DNA of 8,758 bases from Euryarchaeota archaeon UBA229. GTDB lineage: Archaea; Thermoplasmatota; Poseidoniia; Poseidoniales; Poseidoniaceae. The translations under genes were made by a program, and so were the position numbers. The notes beneath the pieces were generated by a model. That model ran no database searches. It saw only the letters and a list, made by a program, of their open reading frames with translations, and was not told the origin of the DNA. Position 1 is the first letter of the stretch. Each line of letters starts with the position of its first letter. The DNA lies in the NCBI GenBank assembly GCA_002505355.1, contig DAUW01000022.1, forward strand, positions 1 through 8,758. The letters run 5' to 3'. Shown piece by piece: positions 1 to 6,353 of the stretch.

Positions 1-1
1 A

Positions 2-1072
2 GTTGCTCAAAAATTACCCCTAACCCTAGTTGACGTAACGAAACATTTCGCAAATACTGAATCTAAGAAAATTACAGAAGGGCTGGCAAATGGCTTTACC
101 ATGCTTGCTTTACCACTACCCGGTCTTGCAGGGAAAATAGGCACCAAGCAATTAGACGTTGGCGGCGCGCAGTTGCCGCGCCTTGGTAGAGAGTTAGCGG
201 GCGCCGCTAAATTAGCCGGCGTCAAGGGAGTATTCCATTCTGATGAGCTCCCTGCGTATGGTATTGAAGGAAGTCATGTCGAAAGTGTTAGAGCCCAATT
301 AGGGCTATCAGATGGAGACGGGTTCGTCCTTTGTTTAGCACCACTATGGCAAGCCGAATTAGCCTTAGAAAGTGTCCTGTTAAGAGCAAGAAATGCGTGG
401 CACAGAATACCACAAGAGGTCCGTAATGTGGTAATAAAAAAGGGGTCTCCAGAAGACGGGACAACGGCACCGATGAGGCCCTTACCCGGGGGTGCACGAA
501 TGTACCCAGAAACAGACATACCAAGTCAAATAATCGAACAAAAGAAATGGCAATCGATAATTGATAATCTGCCGATGACCGATATTGAAAGAAAGGCACG
601 GATGGACCAATTTAACATGTCGGCCGATCAAAAAGAACAGATTTTGGCAAGAGAACTGGATGACTTCTTCGTCGATTTTCGCCGTGATTTACCTTCAAAA
701 GCATGGGCTACTGTTCTATTAGAAAACGACAGTGTAGACCCCAAAATATCAAGCGAGGTATTGCGAGCAAAAGAGCAGGGGCACATTACCCGTGAGGCTA
801 TTAATCAAGTGATTGCACACTTTGCTGGAAGGTGCCCGGAGCTTGAGGAAATCATCGAATATGCTGAGGAGCAAGGTTTGAAACCAGTCGATGAGTCAAA
901 ACTAGCGACCATTATCGAATCTGTTGTTGCGGAGCGGCTGGAATTTGTAAAGGAGCGAGGCATGCAAGCAATAGGGCCTCTTATGGGAGTTGTTATGCAA
1001 CAAGCCGGTGCCGCAGATGGGAAGGCTGTTAGCACACTTTTGAAACAAGCAATACTCGAGATAACTAAGTGA
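2..1072 (+). CDS. gatE: Glutamyl-tRNA(Gln) amidotransferase subunit E, 3' part (5' end cut by window)
   Basis: GatE is the tRNA-binding kinase/transamidase subunit of the archaeal GatDE complex, which converts Glu-tRNA(Gln) to Gln-tRNA(Gln) in the cytoplasm using ammonia released by GatD. The frame is already open at base 2, so the ATG at 101 is internal; 356 residues are present of a family that is usually a little over 600. In fragment numbering, residues about 30-140 look like the AspRS-type (GAD) insertion that separates GatE from GatB, with FHSDELPAYG at 78-87. The GatB/GatE signature ARMYPETDIP lies at 165-174. A helical YqeY-like tail, which contacts tRNA in this family, fills about 200-356 and includes the conserved-looking ITREAINQVI stretch. 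The insertion plus the PETD motif makes GatE rather than GatB. The stop at 1070-1072 overlaps a GTG start of the next gene in a GTGA arrangement. The missing N-terminal half holds the kinase active site, so catalytic integrity cannot be judged. Confidence 0.93.
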   Translation, partial: VAQKLPLTLVDVTKHFANTESKKITEGLANGFTMLALPLPGLAGKIGTKQLDVGGAQLPRLGRELAGAAKLAGVKGVFHSDELPAYGIEGSHVESVRAQLGLSDGDGFVLCLAPLWQAELALESVLLRARNAWHRIPQEVRNVVIKKGSPEDGTTAPMRPLPGGARMYPETDIPSQIIEQKKWQSIIDNLPMTDIERKARMDQFNMSADQKEQILARELDDFFVDFRRDLPSKAWATVLLENDSVDPKISSEVLRAKEQGHITREAINQVIAHFAGRCPELEEIIEYAEEQGLKPVDESKLATIIESVVAERLEFVKERGMQAIGPLMGVVMQQAGAADGKAVSTLLKQAILEITK

Positions 1073-2760
1073 ATGAAATGCGGGTAAAGTTGCTCCTTTT
1101 GGCTTCGCTGTTGGTACTTCTTTCACCTTTAAGTAAAGCAGACATCGGTTCCGAAGACAATCAAGAAGAGTTTCTGTTTCAGTGGAATAAAGACTTCGGT
1201 GAAATCTATGTGTCAACTAAACCGATTACTTCGTCTGAGGCAATATACGTACGAACCTCCTCATCTAATATAGCGAAAGGGATACCTTCAGTGTACTCTA
1301 TTTCTTTCGACGGGAGTGAGAATTGGCGAGTTGAAAATGCTAATTCAACCATGTCTGATATGTCACCATTAGTGTTTGTCAACTCAGGCTTCGGTGAATG
1401 CGGTAACTGGCCTGATATGGTGTTAGTCGGTTGGTCGGACGGCTTATTTCAGGCACTTGATGCTCACAATGGCGGTGTAATATGGCAGTATAACACTGAG
1501 GTTTTTGCTTGGGGAATTACTGGTAGCATGCTAGTTGAGAGCGAGACGGTGACAATACCAACTCGGGGCGGGTTAGATCGGCTTTGTCTAAATGGGGATT
1601 TACAATTTAGTCAATCAACAGGTAATGGATGGCGTAATGGTGTTACCCACGTTGCGGATTCATACTGGGTTGGAGATGAAAAGGGGAATCTTTGGTCAGT
1701 GACCAAGGACTCTTCAACAAGTTACCTAATCGGCGCTGGTAAACTTAGGCATTCCCCAATTGCCCTTGACAACGGAGATTTATTTTTACATCTGCAGACT
1801 AGTAGCGGGAGTACCTGGTATCAATTTGACACCGTGAATTACACCTCAACCATTATTGGAAATTCTGGTTCAGGGCCCGGTAAGCCAATTGTAGTCAACG
1901 GTTACATCATAACTAGCGATTCACAACAGATTACATCGATAAATTGCAGTCCACTATGCACGATAGTTGACTTCGAAGAGTTCCAATCGAATGGGGAGAT
2001 ATCTGAAGTGTTTGGAAATATTATGCTCCCGAGAAATACCGTACAGGGCGGATATGGCCATTTTGAATTGCTTGATAATGGTGAATTATATCCTCTTATG
2101 ATGTTAACTTTTGATGATGACTGGTATGGTACTTCTGGAGTGGAGTCCTGGAGTATCGACGGACAAAAGTATCAACTATTCGTTAATGATAATGCCAATT
2201 TGAAATTATATGCAACCGGACCAGCAGATATCCCCTCCATAGATAAGGAGAGTAGTAATTGGGAAACCATGCTAGCAATGCTTTTTGCTTTGATTTTGAT
2301 ATCAGCAACGAGTATCAATTTGCTAAGAGAAAGGTTCCAATCAGCGTTCAAGTTTTTCATACTCTTCTCAACTATTTTGCTGTATTTTACCATGGGAGAT
2401 GTAATTCAAGCCTGGTCGGAATTTGTCACCGATGAGAGCCCCGCTTCAGATGCATGGAATGATGAGTGGCCTGATGAATGGCTAGGTACGCAGGTAGTTG
2501 TGTTTGAATTTACTAATCGGTCGGTCGTCGCTGGAGGATTGCTTGATTACACAACAGTGCTTGATTTGACTAGGGCGGCTGCAGAGGAACAAGGTCTACC
2601 ACTTGAGATCATAGAAAGCGGCTTGGGCAAATATTTGGTTAGCGTCGATGATGTTGCTGGGGAAGGCTGGGAATATGATGTCAACGGCCAGCCTGGTACT
2701 TTGTCCGCCGAATATAAGACGATTGATTCTGATAGCATAGTTATCTGGCGCCAACTCTAG
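1069..2760 (+). CDS. Exported membrane-anchored protein: PQQ-like beta-propeller plus C-terminal DUF4430 domain
   Basis: This 563-residue protein appears built for the cell surface. An N-terminal signal peptide (about residues 1-24, ending SKA before DIG) is followed by a repeat region at about 35-385. Its repeats have the shape of PQQ/BamB-like propeller blades, for example VYSISFDGSENW at 76-87 and LFQALDAHNGGVIW at 126-139. Two hydrophobic helices (about 399-418 and 426-445), joined by a short basic loop, form a membrane hairpin. The last about 90 residues, containing GWEYDVNGQPG (533-543) and ending SIVIWRQL, resemble DUF4430, the domain family related to the C-terminal domain of transcobalamin and intrinsic factor. 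The predicted topology puts both propeller and DUF4430 outside the membrane. The start is ambiguous: GTG 1069 overlaps the gatE stop by four bases, while ATG 1078 gives a more basic signal-peptide N-region. The next gene, 40 bases downstream, looks like an ECF S component, so a role in ligand capture for uptake is inferred. I did not recognise catalytic residues. Domain calls come from motif shape only. Confidence 0.78.
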   Translation: MNEMRVKLLLLASLLVLLSPLSKADIGSEDNQEEFLFQWNKDFGEIYVSTKPITSSEAIYVRTSSSNIAKGIPSVYSISFDGSENWRVENANSTMSDMSPLVFVNSGFGECGNWPDMVLVGWSDGLFQALDAHNGGVIWQYNTEVFAWGITGSMLVESETVTIPTRGGLDRLCLNGDLQFSQSTGNGWRNGVTHVADSYWVGDEKGNLWSVTKDSSTSYLIGAGKLRHSPIALDNGDLFLHLQTSSGSTWYQFDTVNYTSTIIGNSGSGPGKPIVVNGYIITSDSQQITSINCSPLCTIVDFEEFQSNGEISEVFGNIMLPRNTVQGGYGHFELLDNGELYPLMMLTFDDDWYGTSGVESWSIDGQKYQLFVNDNANLKLYATGPADIPSIDKESSNWETMLAMLFALILISATSINLLRERFQSAFKFFILFSTILLYFTMGDVIQAWSEFVTDESPASDAWNDEWPDEWLGTQVVVFEFTNRSVVAGGLLDYTTVLDLTRAAAEEQGLPLEIIESGLGKYLVSVDDVAGEGWEYDVNGQPGTLSAEYKTIDSDSIVIWRQL

Positions 2761-2800
2761 TTAAGGCAATGCTCAAGAAACTTGACCCCTAGGGCTAGAC

Positions 2801-3457
2801 ATGTTCCAGTCATACGGCATTCACGGCCCCCTCCTCGGGCCAGTCACTGGATTAGTGATTGACGTCGTACTTCTAGCGTTGGCGTTTTGGATGCTTGCCT
2901 CCCCAGACATGCGTAAGGCGACTAACGTTTTGACCTTCATAACTCTAGTCACTAGCATCTCCCTGCTAAGGGTACTGATGGTGCCGTTACCAAATATCCA
3001 ACCGGTAACCATTGCGGCTCTAATTATTGGTGCTCAGCTAGGCGCTCGTCGAGGCATTGCTTTTGCTGTTTTAGTCAGCATGACTTCCAACTTTATCATC
3101 GGCGACGGCATTTGGACATTATACCAAGCGATCGGTTGGTCTACTGTTGCTGTGATAGGGTCTGCATCTAAAATTGTCATTAATGGTAAACTTAACCTAA
3201 ACAAGACCTATGTTTACGCGATAATTTGTGCATTTCTCTTTGACTTCATAGTTTCACTGAGCATCATCGGCACCGTGTCATTCAATGAATTCATTATCTA
3301 TCTCCTTAATGGAATACCTTACGATCTACTACACGCAGTCGGAAATCTAACTATTGCAGCTTGGTTTGGTAATTGGTTCAATGATTCAATCGCCAACTTC
3401 CAATCGATGGAAGAAATAGAACAAACAGTAGTGGATGGATATGTCACGAGAACTTGA
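2801..3457 (+). CDS. Putative ECF transporter S component (vitamin-binding membrane subunit), possibly for cobalamin
   Basis: This 218-residue protein is almost entirely hydrophobic, with six or seven likely membrane spans (roughly residues 15-33, 41-60, 66-82, 87-101, 106-125, 137-157 and 174-193) and no ATPase motif. The central stretch, PVTIAALIIGAQLGARRGIA (68-87) followed by SNFIIGDGIWTLYQAIGW (96-113), matches the pattern I associate with ECF S components, notably those with a G-x-WT-x-x-Q segment thought to serve cobalamin. S components bind a vitamin and dock on a shared EcfT-EcfA module; no EcfT or EcfA gene lies in this window, so a distant shared module would be needed. The upstream DUF4430-bearing surface protein is the main reason to favour cobalamin over riboflavin, biotin or another vitamin. 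ATG 2801 is preceded by a weak AGGG at 2791-2794. The last codons run up to the following Pth2 gene, consistent with one transcript. The substrate is an inference; the membrane-protein call is firm. Confidence 0.72.
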   Translation: MFQSYGIHGPLLGPVTGLVIDVVLLALAFWMLASPDMRKATNVLTFITLVTSISLLRVLMVPLPNIQPVTIAALIIGAQLGARRGIAFAVLVSMTSNFIIGDGIWTLYQAIGWSTVAVIGSASKIVINGKLNLNKTYVYAIICAFLFDFIVSLSIIGTVSFNEFIIYLLNGIPYDLLHAVGNLTIAAWFGNWFNDSIANFQSMEEIEQTVVDGYVTRT

Positions 3458-3467
3458 AGGCCCATCC

Positions 3468-3809
3468 ATGGCTTTGATAGTCAGAAAAGATCTATCATTG
3501 TCTGCAGGCAAGGTTGCTGTCCAATGTTCACACGCAGCGGTTAGTTGTGCCTTAACAGCCAAAAAAACCGAGTCGAGAATAATGGAAAGATGGCAGTCTA
3601 GTGGGTCGCGAAAGGTCTGTCTAGCAATTGATAATCTCGAGTCAATGAAACTAATCCTTGGCAAAGCAAAATCAGCAGGATTAATCACCTACTTAGTCAA
3701 AGATGCAGGTCATACAGAAGTACCCGCTGGAACCGTAACAGTGCTAGGTATCGGGCCCGCACCAAAAAGCAGCATTGACATCTTGACTAACGAACTTACA
3801 ACCTACTAG
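3468..3809 (+). CDS. pth2: Peptidyl-tRNA hydrolase, Pth2 family, diverged copy 1
   Basis: Pth2 cleaves the ester bond of peptidyl-tRNA dropped from stalled ribosomes and so recycles tRNA in the cytoplasm of archaea and eukaryotes. From ATG 3468 the protein has 113 residues, close to the roughly 115-120 typical of archaeal Pth2. It keeps GKVAVQCSHAAVS near the N-terminus, the KDAGHTEVPAGT segment and the IGPAP loop. Two positions depart from the usual family pattern: the GKGK stretch reads SAGK, losing the first lysine, and the usual C-terminal TGHLKL is replaced by TNELTT. Start choice: ATG 3468 sits 7 bases after GAAGG (3456-3460) and begins at the first beta strand. ATG 3435 and ATG 3441 are in the same frame but would overlap the upstream gene, and neither has a ribosome-binding site that I can see. 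A second, more canonical Pth2 follows at once, so this copy may be specialised or partly redundant. Family membership is clear; full activity is not assured. Confidence 0.9.
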   Translation: MALIVRKDLSLSAGKVAVQCSHAAVSCALTAKKTESRIMERWQSSGSRKVCLAIDNLESMKLILGKAKSAGLITYLVKDAGHTEVPAGTVTVLGIGPAPKSSIDILTNELTTY

Positions 3810-3810
3810 T

Positions 3811-3814
3811 GGAG
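3811..3814 (+). promoter_or_regulatory. Ribosome-binding site of the second Pth2 gene
   Basis: GGAG lies 8 bases before ATG 3823 and just after the stop codon of the first Pth2 gene (3807-3809). It fixes the start of the second copy and shows that this copy has its own initiation signal. That start gives an N-terminal extension compared with typical archaeal Pth2. Confidence 0.6.
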
Positions 3815-3822
3815 ATAGTAAA

Positions 3823-4236
3823 ATGGGTCTTCGTTCATTCATTCATCGTTTGACGGCCCCTAAGTTAGATTACGGTATAGTAACAAATCCAGTAAAACTA
3901 ATTCTGGTAGTAAATAGTGATCTAAAGATGGGGAAAGGTAAGGTAGCAGCCCAAGTAGGCCATGCGGCAGTCTCAGCGACTCTCAAATCAGGTGAATATA
4001 ATCCAACATTGCTTGATTCATGGTTGAAGTCCGGTCAGAAAAAAGTCTGCGTGAAAACAAATTATGATGAAATTATTCAATTGTCAACTAAAGCACAAAG
4101 TAACAACATTCAGGTGGTAAAAATAACCGATGCGGGAAAGACTCAGGTCCCTAGCGGCTCACTAACAGTAGTTGCTTTTGGGCCCGATGAAGAGAGCAAG
4201 CTTGAAGCGTTGACCGGACATCTGAAACTATTGTAA
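3823..4236 (+). CDS. pth2: Peptidyl-tRNA hydrolase, Pth2 family, canonical copy 2
   Basis: This is the more conventional of two adjacent Pth2 genes and probably supplies the main peptidyl-tRNA recycling activity. In its 137 residues it carries DLKMGKGKVAAQVGHAAVS (about 34-52), WLKSGQKKVCVK, the TDAGKTQVPSGS segment, FGPDEE and the terminal TGHLKLL, which together cover the motifs expected of the family. The first about 25 residues (MGLRSFIHRLTAPK and on) are an extension not usual in archaeal Pth2; it is basic and mildly amphipathic, but not a clear signal or membrane segment. The GGAG at 3811-3814 supports the annotated start. By eye it matches copy 1 at about one third of aligned positions, so the pair is either an old tandem duplication or the result of one copy being acquired. 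The intergenic gap is only 13 bases, so co-transcription with copy 1 is likely. Confidence 0.94.
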   Translation: MGLRSFIHRLTAPKLDYGIVTNPVKLILVVNSDLKMGKGKVAAQVGHAAVSATLKSGEYNPTLLDSWLKSGQKKVCVKTNYDEIIQLSTKAQSNNIQVVKITDAGKTQVPSGSLTVVAFGPDEESKLEALTGHLKLL

Positions 4237-4276
4237 ATCCGCCTAGTTCATCAATGATGGCTATTTGGTCTGACTC

Positions 4277-5344
4277 ATGCGAGAGTATAACCTCAATAGA
4301 ATAGACCTTCGCAGTGATACCGTAACACAACCAACAAAAGCAATGAAAGAAGCTATGATGGCCTCTGTCGTTGGTGATGATGTTCTGCAAGATGATCCAA
4401 CGGTAAAACAACTTGAAGACAAAATCGCAAGCATGTGTGGAATGGAAGCAGCGCTGTTTGTACCATCTGGAACAATGTCCAATGCGATTGCGATTAGAGC
4501 TCATACCTCGCCGGGAGATGAGATCATAATGGAACGCACCAGTCACATCTACCAGTATGAGGGAGGGGGTTATGCTGCCCTATCAGGTGTGTCTGTTGCC
4601 CTTATTGATGGACATAAAGGTCAGTTAACACCGGAAGCGGTTGTCAAGGCGATTCGTAAAGCTGAGGGCAGCTTGGGACACTATCCAGATGGAACCTTAG
4701 TATGTGTTGAAAATACTGCTAATCGCGGTGGAGGAACATGCTACGATCAAGAGGCATTGGATGCTATCGCAGCTGCCGCTCGTGAACATGGATGTGCAAT
4801 TCACATGGATGGTGCCAGAATCTTCAACGCTTCAGTTAAAATGAACACCACAATAAAGCGGATGTTAAGAGATTTTGACTCTGTTTCGATTTGCTTGTCT
4901 AAAGGCCTCGGTGCTCCGGTAGGCAGTCTGCTTGTTGGCTCAAAACCATTTATTGCTAAGGCAAGCAGGTGGAGGAAATTATTCGGTGGCGGAATGCGCC
5001 AGTCTGGCTTCCTCGCTGCTTGTGGATTATATGCGTTAGAACATAATATTGAGCGTCTAGCAGAGGATCACCAACGAGCCAAACATCTTGCCGAGAGTAT
5101 CAATAATCTAGACGGCTTCGATATTGATTTAGATTCTGTTGAGACCAATATGGTGTATATCGACAGCGATATTGGCGCAAAAAAATTGATGGAGGAACTT
5201 GCCAATCATGGTATAGATGTTCTCGATGTTGGTCCAACTGCAGTTAGGGCTGTTATCCACCTACACGTTACTGACCATGATATTGAAAAAGTGATAGAGG
5301 CGTTTACTGGTTTAGCGAACCAAGTTATTGACGTCGAGGGATAA
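4277..5344 (+). CDS. ltaE: Low-specificity L-threonine aldolase (PLP-dependent)
   Basis: Threonine aldolase splits L-threonine or L-allo-threonine into glycine and acetaldehyde using pyridoxal phosphate, a cytoplasmic fold-type I enzyme serving glycine supply or threonine breakdown. The 355 residues match the usual length of about 335-360. The N-terminal IDLRSDTVTQPT (9-20) is diagnostic. PSGTMSN (63-69) binds cofactor phosphate; H90 in TSHIYQYEGGG matches the histidine that stacks on the PLP ring; HMDGAR (176-181) holds the ring-nitrogen aspartate D178 and substrate-side R181; SKGLGAPVGS has the Schiff-base lysine K209. One oddity: ENTANRGGG (145-153) has alanine at 148, where many relatives have histidine (ENTHN). 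ATG 4277 puts the conserved start motif near the N-terminus as expected, and the next in-frame ATG would remove it. No clear ribosome-binding site precedes it, so it may be leaderless or coupled to the gene upstream. Its end overlaps the convergent thioredoxin gene by 20 bases. Bacterial-type beta-eliminating lyases are relatives, but the motifs favour threonine aldolase. Confidence 0.93.
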   Translation: MREYNLNRIDLRSDTVTQPTKAMKEAMMASVVGDDVLQDDPTVKQLEDKIASMCGMEAALFVPSGTMSNAIAIRAHTSPGDEIIMERTSHIYQYEGGGYAALSGVSVALIDGHKGQLTPEAVVKAIRKAEGSLGHYPDGTLVCVENTANRGGGTCYDQEALDAIAAAAREHGCAIHMDGARIFNASVKMNTTIKRMLRDFDSVSICLSKGLGAPVGSLLVGSKPFIAKASRWRKLFGGGMRQSGFLAACGLYALEHNIERLAEDHQRAKHLAESINNLDGFDIDLDSVETNMVYIDSDIGAKKLMEELANHGIDVLDVGPTAVRAVIHLHVTDHDIEKVIEAFTGLANQVIDVEG

Positions 5345-6221
5345 GTACAGCAACGATTATTGCAACTAGAGCGACTAAGATTCCGAAACCAGGCGTCGAT
5401 TCTGCGTCGCCAGATACTTCTTGTTCTGGCTCCGATTCAAAAAAATCCATGACATAAATTAGGTGAACCTCGAGATCATTACCATCATAAGCAGTCGGGA
5501 TTTCAATGGTTGCAGTTCCAGCTAGTTCATTACCTAAATCAGTGATATTACGGACAATATCATGATAGGTCCCTGCACCATTGCCGCCATCTGAAAACTC
5601 AGCGCTGTCTTCAACAAACCAAGCCTTTACCGCCAAGACACTATCAGGGTAAAGAGACATATTCAAGTCCAAATTCCAACTGATTATTCCAGTGTTATCT
5701 GGTATATCACAATCGCAGAGTGCTTTGGGAGTCCAAGCAAAGGTAGAGAGACCATCGCCCATATTTAGTGGGGTGGCAATCATCGTTCGGTAATCATTTT
5801 CTAGCGAGTCAGAGTCTGGAAGTGTCCCCTCTTTCTTTATTGTTCCATTGAAGGCGACCATAGGTGGAACTGCTACATCGTACCGTTCAGTCAAGTAACT
5901 TGATACAAAGTCATTACCCAACGGGTCTTCATGATCTGGCGAGCGATGGAATTCATATTTTTGCACCAGTCCCTCTGATTCTAGATCATCTAATACTGCT
6001 TCAGCCTTGATACAATTATCACACCATGTAGCCGTAAAATCTTCAGCGATTGCCGGCAACTGGTCGATTGACGATGAGTCTGTGCTAAGATTGTCGATGG
6101 TGGTGTGCTGCCCACCAAATACGGCTCCAGCATATGTAGGCTCCGCAGGCTTAGCGTTAGATGTTGGTATTGTCATAGCCAAGATCAGCATAAAACCCAC
6201 CAATGGAACAAACTTCCGCAT
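5325..6221 (-). CDS. Exported thioredoxin-fold protein with WCDNC motif and PGF-CTERM-like C-terminal sorting signal
   Basis: This is a predicted surface thiol-disulfide protein of 298 residues. A signal peptide (MRKFVPLVGFMLILAMTIPT, cleavage near SNA, residue 23) leads into a thioredoxin-like domain with the redox motif WCDNC at 66-70 and a cis-proline VPP at 118-120. A second close cysteine pair, LCDCD, lies at 168-172. The rest (about 175-262) is beta-rich, and YHDIVRNI (219-226) recalls the C-terminal beta-sandwich of Omp28-like proteins. The tail has an acidic linker, then TPGFG (276-280), a hydrophobic span and a final RRQ: the layout of PGF-CTERM signals processed by archaeosortase A. 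I chose the start at 6221 because it puts the signal peptide at the N-terminus; the in-frame ATG at 6269 adds 16 residues without signal character. Only a weak GGAAA precedes 6221. Its stop lies inside the end of the threonine aldolase gene. The redox partner and substrate are unknown. Confidence 0.82.
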   Translation of the reverse strand: MRKFVPLVGFMLILAMTIPTSNAKPAEPTYAGAVFGGQHTTIDNLSTDSSSIDQLPAIAEDFTATWCDNCIKAEAVLDDLESEGLVQKYEFHRSPDHEDPLGNDFVSSYLTERYDVAVPPMVAFNGTIKKEGTLPDSDSLENDYRTMIATPLNMGDGLSTFAWTPKALCDCDIPDNTGIISWNLDLNMSLYPDSVLAVKAWFVEDSAEFSDGGNGAGTYHDIVRNITDLGNELAGTATIEIPTAYDGNDLEVHLIYVMDFFESEPEQEVSGDAESTPGFGILVALVAIIVAVLIPRRQ

Positions 6222-6353
6222 ATTCGTTTCCAGAATCGAGTTTGCTTTCAATCCATCTGGTGTTTGCATTTGCTAATTATTGGCTTTTTTCAACCTCTAA
6301 TAGCAGTTTTGAATAACCATCGCTTATCTGTGTGTGTGCTGGGAGGTGTGGCA
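6222..6353. promoter_or_regulatory. Divergent intergenic region with probable promoters for the thioredoxin and AddB-like genes
   Basis: This is the only divergent gap in the window, so both flanking genes should have their promoters here. An AT-rich core at 6273-6284 (minus strand GCCAATAATTAG) lies about 55-60 bases upstream of the 6221 start. That would fit a TATA element with a leader of about 30 bases, and it is too close to 6269 to serve a start there. A weaker plus-strand candidate, TTTTGAATAACC at 6307-6318, precedes the AddB-like gene. A short TG run lies near 6329-6338. Neither TATA call is strong. Confidence 0.35.
6341..6346 (+). promoter_or_regulatory. Strong Shine-Dalgarno site of the AddB-like gene
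   Basis: GGGAGG stands 7 bases before ATG 6354 and is the best ribosome-binding site in the window. It decides the start: the in-frame GTG at 6348 is too close to it, whereas ATG 6354 is at the ideal distance. Confidence 0.75.

Noticed and set aside
288..599. Reverse-strand frames of 81 and 103 codons within gatE
   Set aside because: They lie opposite conserved GatE sequence, including the PETD motif, and show low-quality, unrecognisable translations.
101..1072. Taking ATG 101 as the true start of the first gene
   Set aside because: The frame is open upstream to base 2, and the residues before ATG 101 continue the GatE pattern, so the gene is cut by the window and not a short protein.
2780..2800. 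Small palindrome CCCTAGGG before the S-component gene, considered as an operator, terminator or riboswitch stem
   Set aside because: It is only 8 bases and has no loop or T-run. The 40-base gap is too short for a cobalamin riboswitch, which would have been notable here.
4151..4546. Reverse-strand reading frame of 131 codons across the Pth2/threonine aldolase junction
   Set aside because: It overlaps two well-supported genes, and its His/Cys/Phe-rich translation has no family resemblance or ribosome-binding site.
6007..6276. Plus-strand frame of 89 codons opposite the thioredoxin gene
   Set aside because: It is antisense to the signal peptide and WCDNC motif of the better-supported gene, and no domain was seen.
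6285..6290. Run of six T considered as a transcription terminator
   Set aside because: It sits between divergent genes, where no transcript is expected to end, and no gene on the plus strand stops before it.
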